In this document: positions 36,701 through 47,482 of the stretch, piece by piece
Numbering within the stretch: position 1 is the stretch's first letter
Layout: each line of letters begins with the position of its first letter
Source: Guillardia theta CCMP2712
Lineage: Eukaryota > Cryptophyceae > Pyrenomonadales > Geminigeraceae
Direction of reading: 5' to 3'
Assembly: GCF_000315625.1 (NCBI RefSeq)
Contig: NW_005434660.1
Span: 302,768-366,767, forward strand
DNA: 64,000 nucleotides
Notes under the pieces: model-generated
Databases searched by the model: none
Told to the model about the DNA's origin: nothing
Seen by the model: only the letters and a program-made list of their open reading frames with translations
Translations under genes and position numbers: made by a program

Positions 36701-37760
36701 GCAGCACAAAGAAGGATTCGAGTACAAATTCATTAGCTTCTCTTCGCGAGCAAATTCCTTTCCTGGGGTTGAAGAATCAGCCGATGGTATCAACCTTAAT
36801 AGTTGTATCAAACATACAATGACATGAGCCTGTTGATGTTCAGAAGTTCCTCTCCATCGCTGCTGTTGCTGAGCCCCCGGAAGTTCGTAGGCCCTGGCCG
36901 GTCCCTCCGCCATGGTATTCCGCCGCTACATCTCAGCAGCGCTGCGAGTGAATGCTTCCTCCCTAACTGGAGCATGATTGAGCTATCCTGATCTCATCTC
37001 GCATCGTTCCCTTCCTTCCCTCTCCTCTCCCAGCCCATTCTGCCCCCTCATCGCCCCATCGCCCTGCGCTTTCGATCCGATCCTTGCTGTTTGGTCTACC
37101 TATCACCCCCTTGAGAACATCACCCCCCTTTTCTACTAATTTATTCAGACACCATGACCGGTAGATTTGGTCCTCACGACAAGCCCACCCCCTCCTGCCT
37201 CGTGCGGGGGGAAAGCAATGGCCGAGAGCAGGGATTGCAGGCGGCCGAGAGAAAGATGGCGAAAGAGGGAAGAGGAGAAGAGAGGGAGGAGGAAGAGAAG
37301 AAGGCCATGCCGTGTTAGTGCAGAACAGAACTTGCTTTATTCTAGCTTGTAGACGGGAGCCCAACGTGGTGAATTGATGCAGAGCATGTTCTTGGAATGA
37401 GTCAGAGGAAAGCATCGTTCCATAAGGCGAGAGGGTTGCTCGAGTAGGCACCTTGCTCCTTGCTGTGCCAGCATAGTGATGAGCATGTAAGATGGAATGA
37501 CTTGCTGTCATTTCATGCATAGGGAAAGCATGGGTTCCACAGCGAACCTGAAATCATCTAGATTCCGTGATGAGGAGGCAGCATGGGTGGAGTGGGTGGG
37601 AAGAGAGGGAGAGGGAGAGGGAAGGAGTAGAAGATGAAAATCAAGGAGTGAGGGTGAAGTATTGCACATGGAGAGATGGCATGTAAGGTCTTGATCTCTC
37701 AAGGGTTGATTGGCTCACCTTTACTAACTAGAAGATTCAGGTGCGCGAAAGCATTGATCG
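36701..37760. other. intergenic / unresolved 5' exons
   Basis: May hold the 5' exons of the pseudouridine synthase (minus strand, 36700-36960). Otherwise no supported gene; long frames at 36963-37520 are low-complexity. Confidence 0.35.
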
Positions 37761-39710
37761 ATGGCCAAGCCATTGAAGACTACCGGAGACAAGTCAAGCA
37801 ATGCGAGCAAGCCCAAGGACAAGCGGACAGTCTTTTCTTTCTTTCGGGTGATGGAGCAATTGGCGATGAGAGTGAGCGTCTCATGGTGATTGTAGGTGTT
37901 CGCGACTGTACTCGTCTTCGTCCTGATCTCAGTGTACGTCTTGAACGATAGCCCGTTTGCTCAGGAGCATGAGAACACACCGAGATCGTACAAGGCAGAG
38001 CGAGAGATCGTGCGGAGGATGTTCTACCATGCTTACGACGGCTACCTCCTCCACGCTTTCCCCAAGGACGAGCTTGCGCCTATCAGCTGCACAGGACACG
38101 ACACGCACAACTGTCAAGGATGTATGCTCACCTTCTATGACGCCCTGGACACGCTTGCGGTGCTTGGGAACAGGACTGAGTACCAGCGAGTGGTGAACTG
38201 GATCATCAAACATGGCGAGGAAACCTTCGACAGGGACGTGACGGTTTCTGTGTTCGAGACCAACATTCGCATCCTTGGCAGTTTGATCTCCAACCACCTC
38301 CTTGCCTCCGACAAGGACCTCAATCTCATGCCGGGATACAATGGCGAGCTCCTCACCCTCGCGCTCTCTCTAGGCAACAGGCTCGTCAACGCGTACATGA
38401 CCCCGACAGGGCTGCCCTATGGCAGCATCAACCTGAAGAGGGGGATTCAGTATGGGGAGACGACAGTGACGGCGACGGCGACGGGCGGGACGGTGCTGCT
38501 GGAGTTTCTGTTGCTGAGCAAGCTCACGGGCAAGAAGATCTTCTCTGTCGTAGCCGAGAAGGCGACCAAAGCGCTGTGGGAGCGACGGTCGCAGTTGGGG
38601 CTACTTGGGTCTCATATCGACGTCAACACTGGGAACTGGGTTTATTTTGACAGTGGGATAGGGGGGGGGATAGACTCTTTCTACGAGTACCTGCTGAAAG
38701 CCTACTTTCTTACGGGCAAGTCTACCTACCTCAACATGTTCGATGAGGGGTACGCTGCGATCAAGAAGCACATTTTCATCGACGGAAAATCCGTAGGATG
38801 GTATGTCGACGTCAACATGTACACTGGAAAGGTGCCCTGCTCCCTTGCTCTGCTCACATTGACTGTATACCTCGTTCAGGTCATGTTCCCCTTCTACCGC
38901 AGCCTACAGTCCTTCTGGCCGGGGCTCCAGGCCCTCTACGGTGACGTTGAAGAGGCTGAGACGCTCTTCATGCAGTTCTTCGAGGTGTGGGCCAAGTATG
39001 GCTTCGTTCCAGAGGCCTACAACCTGCTGGTCCATGCGCCGGAGAAGGGGCTAGAGCAGTATCCACTGCGACCCGAGCTAGCCGAGAGCGCTTTCTACCT
39101 GTACAGGGCGACAGGGAAGGACAAGTTCCGCCAGGCTGGGGCGATCATCCTGTCCTCCCTTGAGAAGTACGCCAAGGTGCAGTGCGGGTACGCAGCTATC
39201 GAGAACGTGGAGACGAAGAAGGTCAGGGACCACATGGACTCTTACTTCTTGGCTGAGGTGAGGGGAGAATCCCTCGGATGGGAGGAAACTGACTTCTCCT
39301 GCTCCTGCTTCCTCTCTCCCTTTGCTCCGTCCCTCTGCTCTTCATTTGTTGTCCTTCCATTCCTACCTTGTTCTTTCTCTTCGTTCAGACGGTCAAGTAC
39401 TTGTACCTCCTCTTCGACGACTCTCCTGAGACGGCTATCTTCCGTAACGCGTCCAAGGTCCGGTAGCCATCCTTCTCGCAGGTCCGCTAACCATGGCCAT
39501 GCAGTACATCTTCAACACTGAGGCGCATCTGCTCCCTCTGAGCAAGCCTCCTCCATCCGAGTTTCTCGTCTCTCCTGACAACCCGCCCGACCTCCAGACT
39601 CGCAAGGCCCGGATGAGCAAGCAAGGTAGGCCTCCCTTGCGTCAGTCTGTAGCTGACGTGATTTGTGATCAGCCAAGAAGAAGAAGAAGACAAAAACTCC
39701 CAAGTCATGA
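37761..39710 (+). CDS. EDEM-like GH47 alpha-mannosidase family protein, type II membrane
   Basis: Exons: 37761-37871, 37896-38831, 38880-39257, 39389-39457, 39505-39625, 39673-39710; 550 aa. The intron at 38832-38879 is 48 nt, a multiple of three and open, so retention would add 16 residues. A basic cytosolic tail precedes one membrane anchor (VFATVLVFVLISVYVL). GH47 features: MLTFYDALDTLAVLGN, VSVFETNIRILGSL (acidic active-site residue), DSFYEYLLKAYFLTG, RPELAESAFYLYRATG, and YIFNTEAH near the end (calcium-site Thr). EDEM proteins trim mannose on misfolded glycoproteins and route them to ER-associated degradation. The C-terminus is Lys-rich (AKKKKKTKTPKS), atypical for a lumenal tail. The short second intron (37872-37895, 24 nt) is very small and should be checked. 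Confidence 0.93.
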
Positions 39711-39744
39711 TGCCCAGGCTGCGAATAGAATACACGTTTTGGCC

Positions 39745-42137
39745 TCATGTCTGCTGTGACTTCTTTGATCCACATCCTTGAATCATCGCGTAGAGTGTGA
39801 TAGTCGCCGTGACGAGAGCTGCAAGCAAGGGTCAGCCTACCTGCAGTCAACCTGTCCTCCCACCCTCTCCCTCCCCCTCTCCCTCTCCCTCTCCCTCTCC
39901 CTCTCCCTCTGTTTCTGTCTGAATCCTTCTGTGTGAATCCCCCTCCTCCTCCCTGCTCTCTGCGCCCTACCTGCTGCTGATCGATACATGAAGACCGATC
40001 CCCACACGTCCATGATTATTCCTCCCAGCACAGTCCCTGCTGGAATTTTAGCAGCGGCAGAACCAGCAAAGAAAGGCAGGGGAAGGGGCATAGGAAAAAG
40101 AGGCGCAGGAGGATAGGTGCCGAAGAGGAAGGGTGTCAAAAACGAGGAGGATGAGGAAGGAGCAGCTGGGAGGAGAGTGTCTGGAACTTCACCTGTGATG
40201 TGTCCGAGCCCTCGTACTGTGTCTTTCAGGCCTTGCGTGGAGGTCTCGAGGCCCTTCGGTGCTGCAGGCAACTCCCGTCATCCCCTCCCTCGCCCTCCAC
40301 AACCTCACACGCCTAGACCAATCGCTCCCTCCCCTCCCCACGGAGCTTTTCCTCCAGTCTCTTCTGCGGCACTTTCTCGACCAACACCACCTTCCCTTCG
40401 TTCACGACCACTATCTCCACCCTTCCTGCTTTTACCGAGCTCAGCTGCATAGTGCACTCCAGCAAGTTGCATGCAGGCATAGGTGACCCCGTGGAGGGGC
40501 TCGACGAAGAGGACAAACCTGGAAAGCATCTGGATCAGAGAAACAGACTGGCATCCCCTCCCTGACTCCGTCCCTCCGAACTGTCCTCTTACGAGCTCAC
40601 ACCACATCCTCTCCGCATGGCCTGCTCGTTGACTGCGATGTCGTTCCTCAAGCCTTCATTTCCCTAACACTTGCACCCTCTGTTCTACGCCTCTCAGCGT
40701 TTACCAGGGATTCTTGAAGAGTGTGTAGCAGACGACACGAACGATGTAAGAGATTGCTCCAATGACAACCAGAACGTGAACGTTGATGTGCTTGAGGATC
40801 CAGTCACTGTGGTTGAAGATGGGTATCTCGAACAAGACAGTGACTACTACTGTGATCCCACACAAGAAGTTGTTGGCACCTGTCAATGGAATCAACAAAA
40901 GTGATCAAACTTTCACCCTGCTTCTTCTCCATCATTCCAAACTGCAAAACATCCCCTTCCTCCCTTCACTTACCTCCCTTCCTTCTACCTTTCGCTCCTT
41001 GACTCTCTCGCTCTCTCACCCACTTCCCCAATGGCATCTTCGCCGAGCCTTCCCAAGAACATCTGTCTTCCTGGCCTGCCCTTACTCATATTCACTACCC
41101 TATCAAGCCCCTAACACCTTCTCTTCCTCCATCCTCGCCCTCCGTCACACCCGATCATCCTCTTATGACCTACCCAGATCTTGAGTGAAGAAGAGGAAAA
41201 CCAGTCCCTCCACCAACGACGTCCCGATGCCGAGCACGTAGAAGGTCACGAAGAAGCTCAAGCTCTCAAGCTTCTCTGCCCACACGATTTGCAAGACTTG
41301 CTGCACGACTCCCCGTAAGTGATTGAAGGAAAACCTGCCGGGAAAGAGATCAGCTGGGTAGAGCTGAGATCCAGCACAGCTCCGTCAACCTGTTCCAGGT
41401 CTTGTCCTTCTCCTCCTCAGCTCTCTTTTCTCCCTCTTCAGCCTCTCCAACATCAAACTGCTCGTACGTGCCCAGCGAAGACGCTGAATCCTTGGCTGGT
41501 TCACCCTGCTTCTTGCGCTCGAACAGCATCAGGTGAATGACCGCAAAGAGAACAACTGACGCCATTAGGAACCCAACCACCATCGTCCAGCTCCCAACAA
41601 AATCGAGAAGTGGACCAAGGAAGAGAGCGTTGACGAGGCCCCAGGAGACAGCTCCCCATAGCCTGCACTTGCCGTAGTTCCTCTTTGGATCTTCCAGGTT
41701 CTGAACTGAGAGGGTGTCCAGGATCGTGAAGACGGGGGTGAAGAAGAAGCTGTACGTGCAGCGGGCGAGCAGTGTCCAGGTGAAGAGAAGGGTACCGGAA
41801 TGGAGAAAAGGAATCGCGTAAGGGATCAGGTAGAGACAGACACATAAAGACGAGCAAAGGATGTTCGCCTCCAGGACTTTCTTCTTTCCTTGAAGATAGT
41901 CGCACACCCCGGCCCATATCGGAGTCGCCGCTAACCCCGTGGCCGACCCTGCTGCAAGCAAGTAACCAACCTCTCCGTTGCTAAGGCCGAGGTCCCTAAA
42001 GAAGATGGCGAGGAAACGCCCCTGACAGGGCAATGGTGAGGGCTAGACGTCTTGCGAAGGGTTCACAAGCCAACCTGGCATGCCGCTGCCCAGAACGTGA
42101 AGAAGTAGAGGAACGATACAACCCTCCTCGAGGTCAT
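39745..42137 (-). CDS. MFS transporter, MFS_1-like (12-TM) family
   Basis: Exons: 42137..42075, 42021..41390, 41334..41174, 40879..40705, 40518..40436, 40261..40193, 40039..39971, 39818..39745; about 440 aa, phases close. Typical features: an N-terminal helix (VVSFLYFFTFWAAACQ), GRFLAIFFRDLGLSNGEVGYLL, a YGKCRLWGAVSWG loop, a long acidic central loop (GEAEEGEKRAEEEKDK), GANNFLCGITVVVTVLFEIP, FVEPLHGVTYACMQLAGV, and APKGLETSTQGL then GGIIMDVWG. The relatives are nucleoside-permease-like and orphan MFS_1-like transporters; the substrate cannot be inferred. It is convergent with the GH47 gene, with 34 bp between stop codons. Confidence 0.9.
39866..39912. repeat. (CTCCCT)n hexanucleotide microsatellite in MFS intron
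   Basis: About seven perfect copies of ctccct between the last two exons of the MFS gene. Confidence 0.9.
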
Positions 42138-43035
42138 AGTCGCGTGTGTGTCTTTGGCTTCTCAAGCCATTCGATGATCAACGCAACGCAGTTCTACAGG
42201 GCAAGTTCTTTCAGATCGCTATCGAATTCGCCAATGCCTTCCCTCCCTGTTCCCCCCCCCCCCCAAACACAACTCGCTGCTGAACTATCTCAGGGACATT
42301 CATTTTGATCTAAAATCTGGAAACAACCTCTTTTGAAATTTGAGAGGTGAAAATCTGGGACTTCGGGCTATCCAAAGTCAGGGGAACAGCACTCAGCAAA
42401 TTTCTCTGTAGATCGAGCTGACCTCTCAAGGAGCTGGAACTAAGTGGCTTTCTCCCTCCCGAAGGCTTCGCCGTCTCCGGCATCTCCCTGCCGTGCCGTT
42501 CAATCTGAAACATGTGCGAGGAGGTTGGAACNNNNNNNNNNNNNNNNNNNNNNNNNNNNNNNNNNNNNNNNNNNNNNNNNNNNNNNNNNNNNNNNNNNNN
42601 NNNNNNNNNNNNNNNNNNNNNNNNNNNNNNNCCTCGTCCCCCCCCCCCCCCCCCGTCCCAATAGCCTTGCATACAACCAGCACATTCATGCCCTTTTTAC
42701 GCGTGCATGGTTAATACCAGCATCTGGACAAGAACATGTCGTCATCCATACAAAATTCTCCTCCAAAGCCTGTCTTTCCAACCCATCATCATTGTTTCAA
42801 TCCTTATCCTCATGCTCCTCATCTTCGTCGTCATCGTCATCTACGTCTTCTAGTTATCTGTAGCCATCTCGTTGTCTTCGGCTCCAGGCCCTCTGCCATG
42901 GCCTTGTCTGCCTGTCTTTCTCATTGCCAATAATCTTTCGGGGACACAGGGCCCCTTGAGGGGCCCAAATCCCCCCAAAGGGCCCTGATTTGAAGACCCT
43001 CATACAGCATCTTCCGAAACGGAGAGGGCGCGAAA
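42138..43035. other. intergenic including assembly gap
   Basis: A run of 100 N at 42532-42631 (fixed-size gap), bordered on the right by a poly-C run at 42640-42654. 42945-42985 holds a near-palindrome, ccccttgaggggcccaaatccccccaaaggg. No gene seen. Confidence 0.6.
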
Positions 43036-43536
43036 ATGGTGGCATACGAAAGAGGAGGACGGGCACGTTCCGTTGATGAAAACCGCACAAGAAGAGACCC
43101 ATCCATTGCTGAGATAAGACAACTTGAAGATGACAAAATCTGGGAAATCGCCGTTTTGTTATCGAAAAGCATGTGCTGCAAACAATTTATGAAAGTGCTT
43201 GCAGGCATGTCGCGCAGTGTGAAACGGTTGTATGAAGGACTAGAATTGAATCATAGGTACCTAATCGAACTTCAGATAGTGAAAACTGGATCATCAGAGC
43301 TATATTCATTGTTTTTTGTGCGATCGAAATCAGCAAATTCACAAAATTTGCTTTTTTCTGCATATTTTGATGTGGCGTTTGGGGAAGATTTCACGGGGAG
43401 CGGTGAAGTCTGGGTTGTTTTGGTATTTCATGGACACCCCTCCAATAGACAGTTGGTTTGGAGACGGATTGAGCTGCCGTGCCGGAGGAATCTTCGAGTT
43501 TGTGCTGTGGAAGGAAATTCACAATTTGCTATGTAG
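43036..43536 (+). CDS. unknown 166-aa protein
   Basis: Intact ATG-to-TAG frame with balanced composition. An Arg-rich N-terminus, a helical middle (LEDDKIWEIAVLLSKSMCCK, MSRSVKRLYEGLELNHRYLI) and beta-like hydrophobic C-terminal strands (GEVWVVLVFHGH). No family recognised; may be single-exon. Confidence 0.4.
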   Translation: MVAYERGGRARSVDENRTRRDPSIAEIRQLEDDKIWEIAVLLSKSMCCKQFMKVLAGMSRSVKRLYEGLELNHRYLIELQIVKTGSSELYSLFFVRSKSANSQNLLFSAYFDVAFGEDFTGSGEVWVVLVFHGHPSNRQLVWRRIELPCRRNLRVCAVEGNSQFAM

Positions 43537-44065
43537 TCCTCGCTAGTTCTGTCATGCTCATCAAGTAGGCATCTAAAAACGAGTTGAACCTAACGTCAGT
43601 GTCATGACGATATCGTCTCCTTCCTTTTGTGAGATTTCACTTGCCTAATCCCACTGAAACTGCGATTTTTCATCATGTTCTGTCAATGTACAAACTGACA
43701 ATCGCAAGGATTTTTTCGATGACAAGTTCAACATTGAGAACTATGGATGCCCACTTCAACCGTCAATGAATGTGGTACTTGGAAGCCTTTGTTTACACAT
43801 GGATAATTCATATTGAGGTGAGAATATGATGCTTTCATGGGCTCGCGAATGTTGGTGTTGATACGAGTGCAGGAATGTTGGAACTGAGGTTTGCCCAGGC
43901 TTTTCATGTAGGAAACTCCAGTTGTTCACTCGGATATTCATTGCTCGACTCATGGAACTCGGATTTAGGCATCTGGAACTCAGTTCGTATCTGAAAGAAA
44001 GCTGCTATCACAGCACACCATGGAGATAATACTCCACTTCCACGCTTGAATTTCGAACAGTATTC

Positions 44066-44314
44066 TTGAAACTTGTGAAGAAACTTGTCAATCCCAATGA
44101 TGAACACCTAAAACTATGTCTACCATTGCAGTTTGATGCGTGGAGTAGACTTTCTGTGACAGAGCCGCCGAGTTTGAACGCGGACAGGTGTTTTATTCAG
44201 ACCTCGCGTCAAACTTGGTTGCAGAAGGTGAAAAAGAGGCCCCTTCCAAATCATGCATTTGCGGACGCAATTGATCATGAACCACCAACGCAACCATCTA
44301 GAATACAAAGGTGA
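44066..44314 (+). CDS. unknown 82-aa ORF
   Basis: ATG-to-stop, basic N-terminus (MKLVKKLVNPNDEH). Unrecognised. A similar-length antisense frame exists, so support is weak. Confidence 0.2.
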   Translation: MKLVKKLVNPNDEHLKLCLPLQFDAWSRLSVTEPPSLNADRCFIQTSRQTWLQKVKKRPLPNHAFADAIDHEPPTQPSRIQR

Positions 44315-44455
44315 TCACCTCTTGTATGATTCTGATTCAGATTTTCTTAAATTCTTTGACGTTCCATGTTGTCACTCTAGCATAATTGCAAGTATGTGTC
44401 GAAGAGGGGAGGTCAACGAAATAGTTTCGTAATGCAAAATTGAAGCATTTTCCCA

Positions 44456-44794
44456 TTGTCGAGGCTCGTGATGCTTTGCATGTGCTTCCTTGAGATGATT
44501 GAAGATGGTTGCTCTCTGGTTTTGGTTCATAAATGTGGAAACAAAATCATGAACAATGTAAACCGATCCAATGTTGGAAATTCACATTTAGCAGACAATC
44601 CCAACAAAATCATGAGCGAGAAATACAAACAAGGTACAATACGCAAGAGAATGAAAGGAATTGTCAGTCATAGATATAGATTTCGAGATCATAAGGGTTT
44701 GAGCGTTGTGCAGCTTCATGATTCCAGTCTATTCACACTGACATTCGGTCTGAATTCGTTGTGTCAGGAATTTACAAGCAGAAAAACTGTATAA
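44456..44794 (+). CDS. unknown 112-aa ORF
   Basis: Basic, Asn/Lys/Arg-rich after a short Cys/Met hydrophobic N-terminus. No family. It lies in an AT-richer block like 31-32.4 kb. Confidence 0.25.
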   Translation: MSRLVMLCMCFLEMIEDGCSLVLVHKCGNKIMNNVNRSNVGNSHLADNPNKIMSEKYKQGTIRKRMKGIVSHRYRFRDHKGLSVVQLHDSSLFTLTFGLNSLCQEFTSRKTV

Positions 44795-45529
44795 AAAGTC
44801 CATTTGTCGTTGTGTAATAAGCCTACACTCAACTATCTCTGACTTGGACAGGTTCAACAGAGTGTAAAACATCGGTTCAGGTGGGGATTAGTGCACTTGA
44901 ATGATCTTTCATCGCATTCAGAATGTAGAGAAGAAAATGCAGTACGAATCGACAATGATTACCGATGACAAAAAGAACTGTTGAATCAGTTTGATGAACT
45001 TCGACATGCTTGCAATATGTTCATAATATGAAAATGCAATCGAATGAAGTGTTCAACACACTCAACATGCTTCCATTGCCATCTTTGGGTTTAGGGTTCA
45101 TGAGTTTGGCGAGGCGACCAAATCACATTTTCATATTACAACATGATGAATAACTCATGATGTTACAACTTTCTCGTGAGTCATATACTTTTAGAATGAT
45201 CTTGGTTGTGATTCAAGTGCAAGAAACATGTTAAAATATCAAGCTACATCCTCATCATCAGCTTTCCTGCGACTACCGCGCGCCATTGTTCGGCAGTAAA
45301 TAGACCCCCACCACATCTCCAAATACCCCTACCCTATACTTTGACTGCTTTGTGCTTTGAAGCAACCGGGACAAATCAAAAAGCGATGGACCCCTACCCT
45401 ATTAATTTCCCTAACCCTAAGAAAACTTGCCGAAAATCAAGAAAACGGCAAAAATCAAGGTCTGCAATTTGTGTCCCCGAAAGAATAACAATCTTTCTCC
45501 GAGCCTGCCTAGCTTGGATGGACTGTCGG
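44795..45529. other. intergenic, C-rich tract at 45295-45420
   Basis: Tract words gacccccacc, accccta, ctacccta. Two short CCCTAA copies at about 45410 are too few to be telomeric. Confidence 0.4.
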
Positions 45530-45730
45530 GCACCCTGCAAGGGGGCCGGGCCCGGCCGGACATCCACTGGCATCTTTATACTCAACAGGATACTGAACTC
45601 CTGATTGTCCTCGTACTGATTTTTAACTTAACTTTGAGTAAAGACTTGATACTGGTGAACTCATTCGAGTACAGTCAAACACGTGAACTACTCAGGCGGC
45701 CCGGCCCGTCTGAATCTGTTGGAAGTCGTC
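45530..45730. repeat. GC-rich island 9 with AT-rich core
   Basis: Gggccgggcccggccgg at 45541, then the core gatttttaacttaactttga at 45618-45637 followed by gtaaagac, matching island 5, then ggcggcccggcccg at 45694. Confidence 0.7.
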
Positions 45731-46676
45731 CGGCTGTTGCATGGCCATGCGAGGCGTGGAAGCCAAGCGATGGGAGTTGGAGTCGAAGGTACGTTGGGGG
45801 AGGAGGCCCAGCGCCTGTAAAGGATCCAAAGCACTTTACCGCGTGCCATGGCATTAAACATGAAAGTTCAAATATTAGAGGGAAAAATGACAAATATATT
45901 TGAAATTTCATTGGAAACACCATGCCTCAGTTATGTCAGCTGCATGGCACCAGAGCGGACTTGCATTGCAGCCACTTGAAATATTTTCGCAGTCAATCTG
46001 TTTTTCCTAGAAAATGAAAAGGAATTTTGAAAGGTCTTCCTGAAATCGCTCTATAAGGATCGAAACGCCATGGTTTGCCATGCTGCCCGCATGACCAGTC
46101 CACATCATGGATACCACCCCTAAAACGACTACCCTAATTACATGACTCTGAGATACCGGTCATCTTGTCGGCTGATCTGAATTTATCTGGTTTTGCTCCC
46201 CTTCTGTCTCCTTCATGGATACCACCCTACCCTTTCATAGACCCACCCCTAGATTGAACACGCACCCTGCAGTGTTCTCCCGTGCAACTGTACACGATGA
46301 TGCTTGGGCTAGAATTATTGACACTAAAGGTGAAAGAATTGATATGTACTCTTATACTAAATATTCGTATACAATATACCTCAAGTCTTCACATATACCC
46401 TCCCTCCGCAGGGAAAATGTATGTCTCTTTACTACCCTTGGTATTAGTACCCACCCTGCCTCAAGAAGCTAAAGTGACGGCTATTGGAACAACTCCGTGC
46501 CGTTCCCCATATTACCTCCCCACACTCCTCTAGTTCATTTGCCCTCTTGTTGTTACAAAAGCGATCAATCCTTACCTCCCTTCACTCTACCTCTCCCTTG
46601 CCTCCTCCCCTTCTTCTTCCTACACGCCCTTCAGCCTTCTTCTACCTCACTTCTCTTACCTCTCTCATTACTTGCT

Positions 46677-47261
46677 ATGTCCGACTCCCAAGAATCGTCT
46701 AACCGCACGACGAGAGACTACAATCAGTATCAGAGCTCACAGCCCAGGTACACGCATTCAAATTCTCCCTTCGTCGCAACGAGCCAGTCAGAGCGGCGCG
46801 AAGACTTCTCTTTCGGTAGAGTATGGGAGTTCCTGCAGAAGGATGGGTTGTTCGGAAGGCTTTGCGAAAGCGGAGTGATCGGAAATCCCAATGCTCTCCG
46901 TATGTTGGGACAGAGTCATGCCGCGACAAGATTGGACTCGATGTCAACATGCACTTCATGGGCTTCCTCCTCGAGCAGCACGTTCACAGACAGCATTATC
47001 AGCTCACGTGGACAAATGTTTGCTGGACCATACTTCTCCTCTGATGAGCAGAGTCAAAGGCTCGAATCAGTGAGTATGGGGATGTCGATGAACTGGTCAT
47101 ATCCCGATGATTCAACGGACCTGTCTTCCAGTGATAGCAAGAAGCGATTTGCCAGCACTTCCTCAGCGGATGCAACCGAGGGAAAGAAGGCAAAGAGGCT
47201 TCATCAGGAGGGTCTTGACGATGACTCTGAGCTCAGTATTGGGCCGGGGGTACCGGTTTGA
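46677..47261 (+). CDS. unknown Ser-rich, probably nuclear protein
   Basis: 195 aa from ATG at 46677, chosen because the upstream in-frame extension (from 46497) is Pro/Leu/Ser low-complexity. A small ordered piece (FGRVWEFLQKDGLFGRLCES) lies within Ser/Thr/Gln-rich sequence. A GKKAKRLHQ cluster near the C-terminus is a plausible nuclear signal. No family recognised. Confidence 0.5.
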   Translation: MSDSQESSNRTTRDYNQYQSSQPRYTHSNSPFVATSQSERREDFSFGRVWEFLQKDGLFGRLCESGVIGNPNALRMLGQSHAATRLDSMSTCTSWASSSSSTFTDSIISSRGQMFAGPYFSSDEQSQRLESVSMGMSMNWSYPDDSTDLSSSDSKKRFASTSSADATEGKKAKRLHQEGLDDDSELSIGPGVPV

Positions 47262-47412
47262 GGCCTGAAAACATGAAATGATGTGTGAAGGTATCCTGTT
47301 CTGATTTTAATTATTCATTCGTATGTAAATAAAGTCGTGTACTCTATTCAAACTTGTCACTTGAAGTTTCGAAACCAGGGAAGAACTTTCATAAATCGCG
47401 AGCTGATGTACC

Positions 47413-47482
47413 GTTAGCTCATAACTCTCCCCTGACACTCTCCGAAACGCCATTGCAGTTAGCTCATAACTCTCCCCTGACA
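47413..47482. repeat. 45-bp-period duplication at a gene 3' end
   Basis: The 25-bp word gttagctcataactctcccc... occurs at 47413 and 47458. The second copy contains the stop codon of the minus-strand glycosyltransferase. Confidence 0.85.

Noticed and set aside
45405-45420. CCCTAACCCTAA as a telomere repeat
   Set aside because: Only two copies, internal, inside a general C-rich tract.
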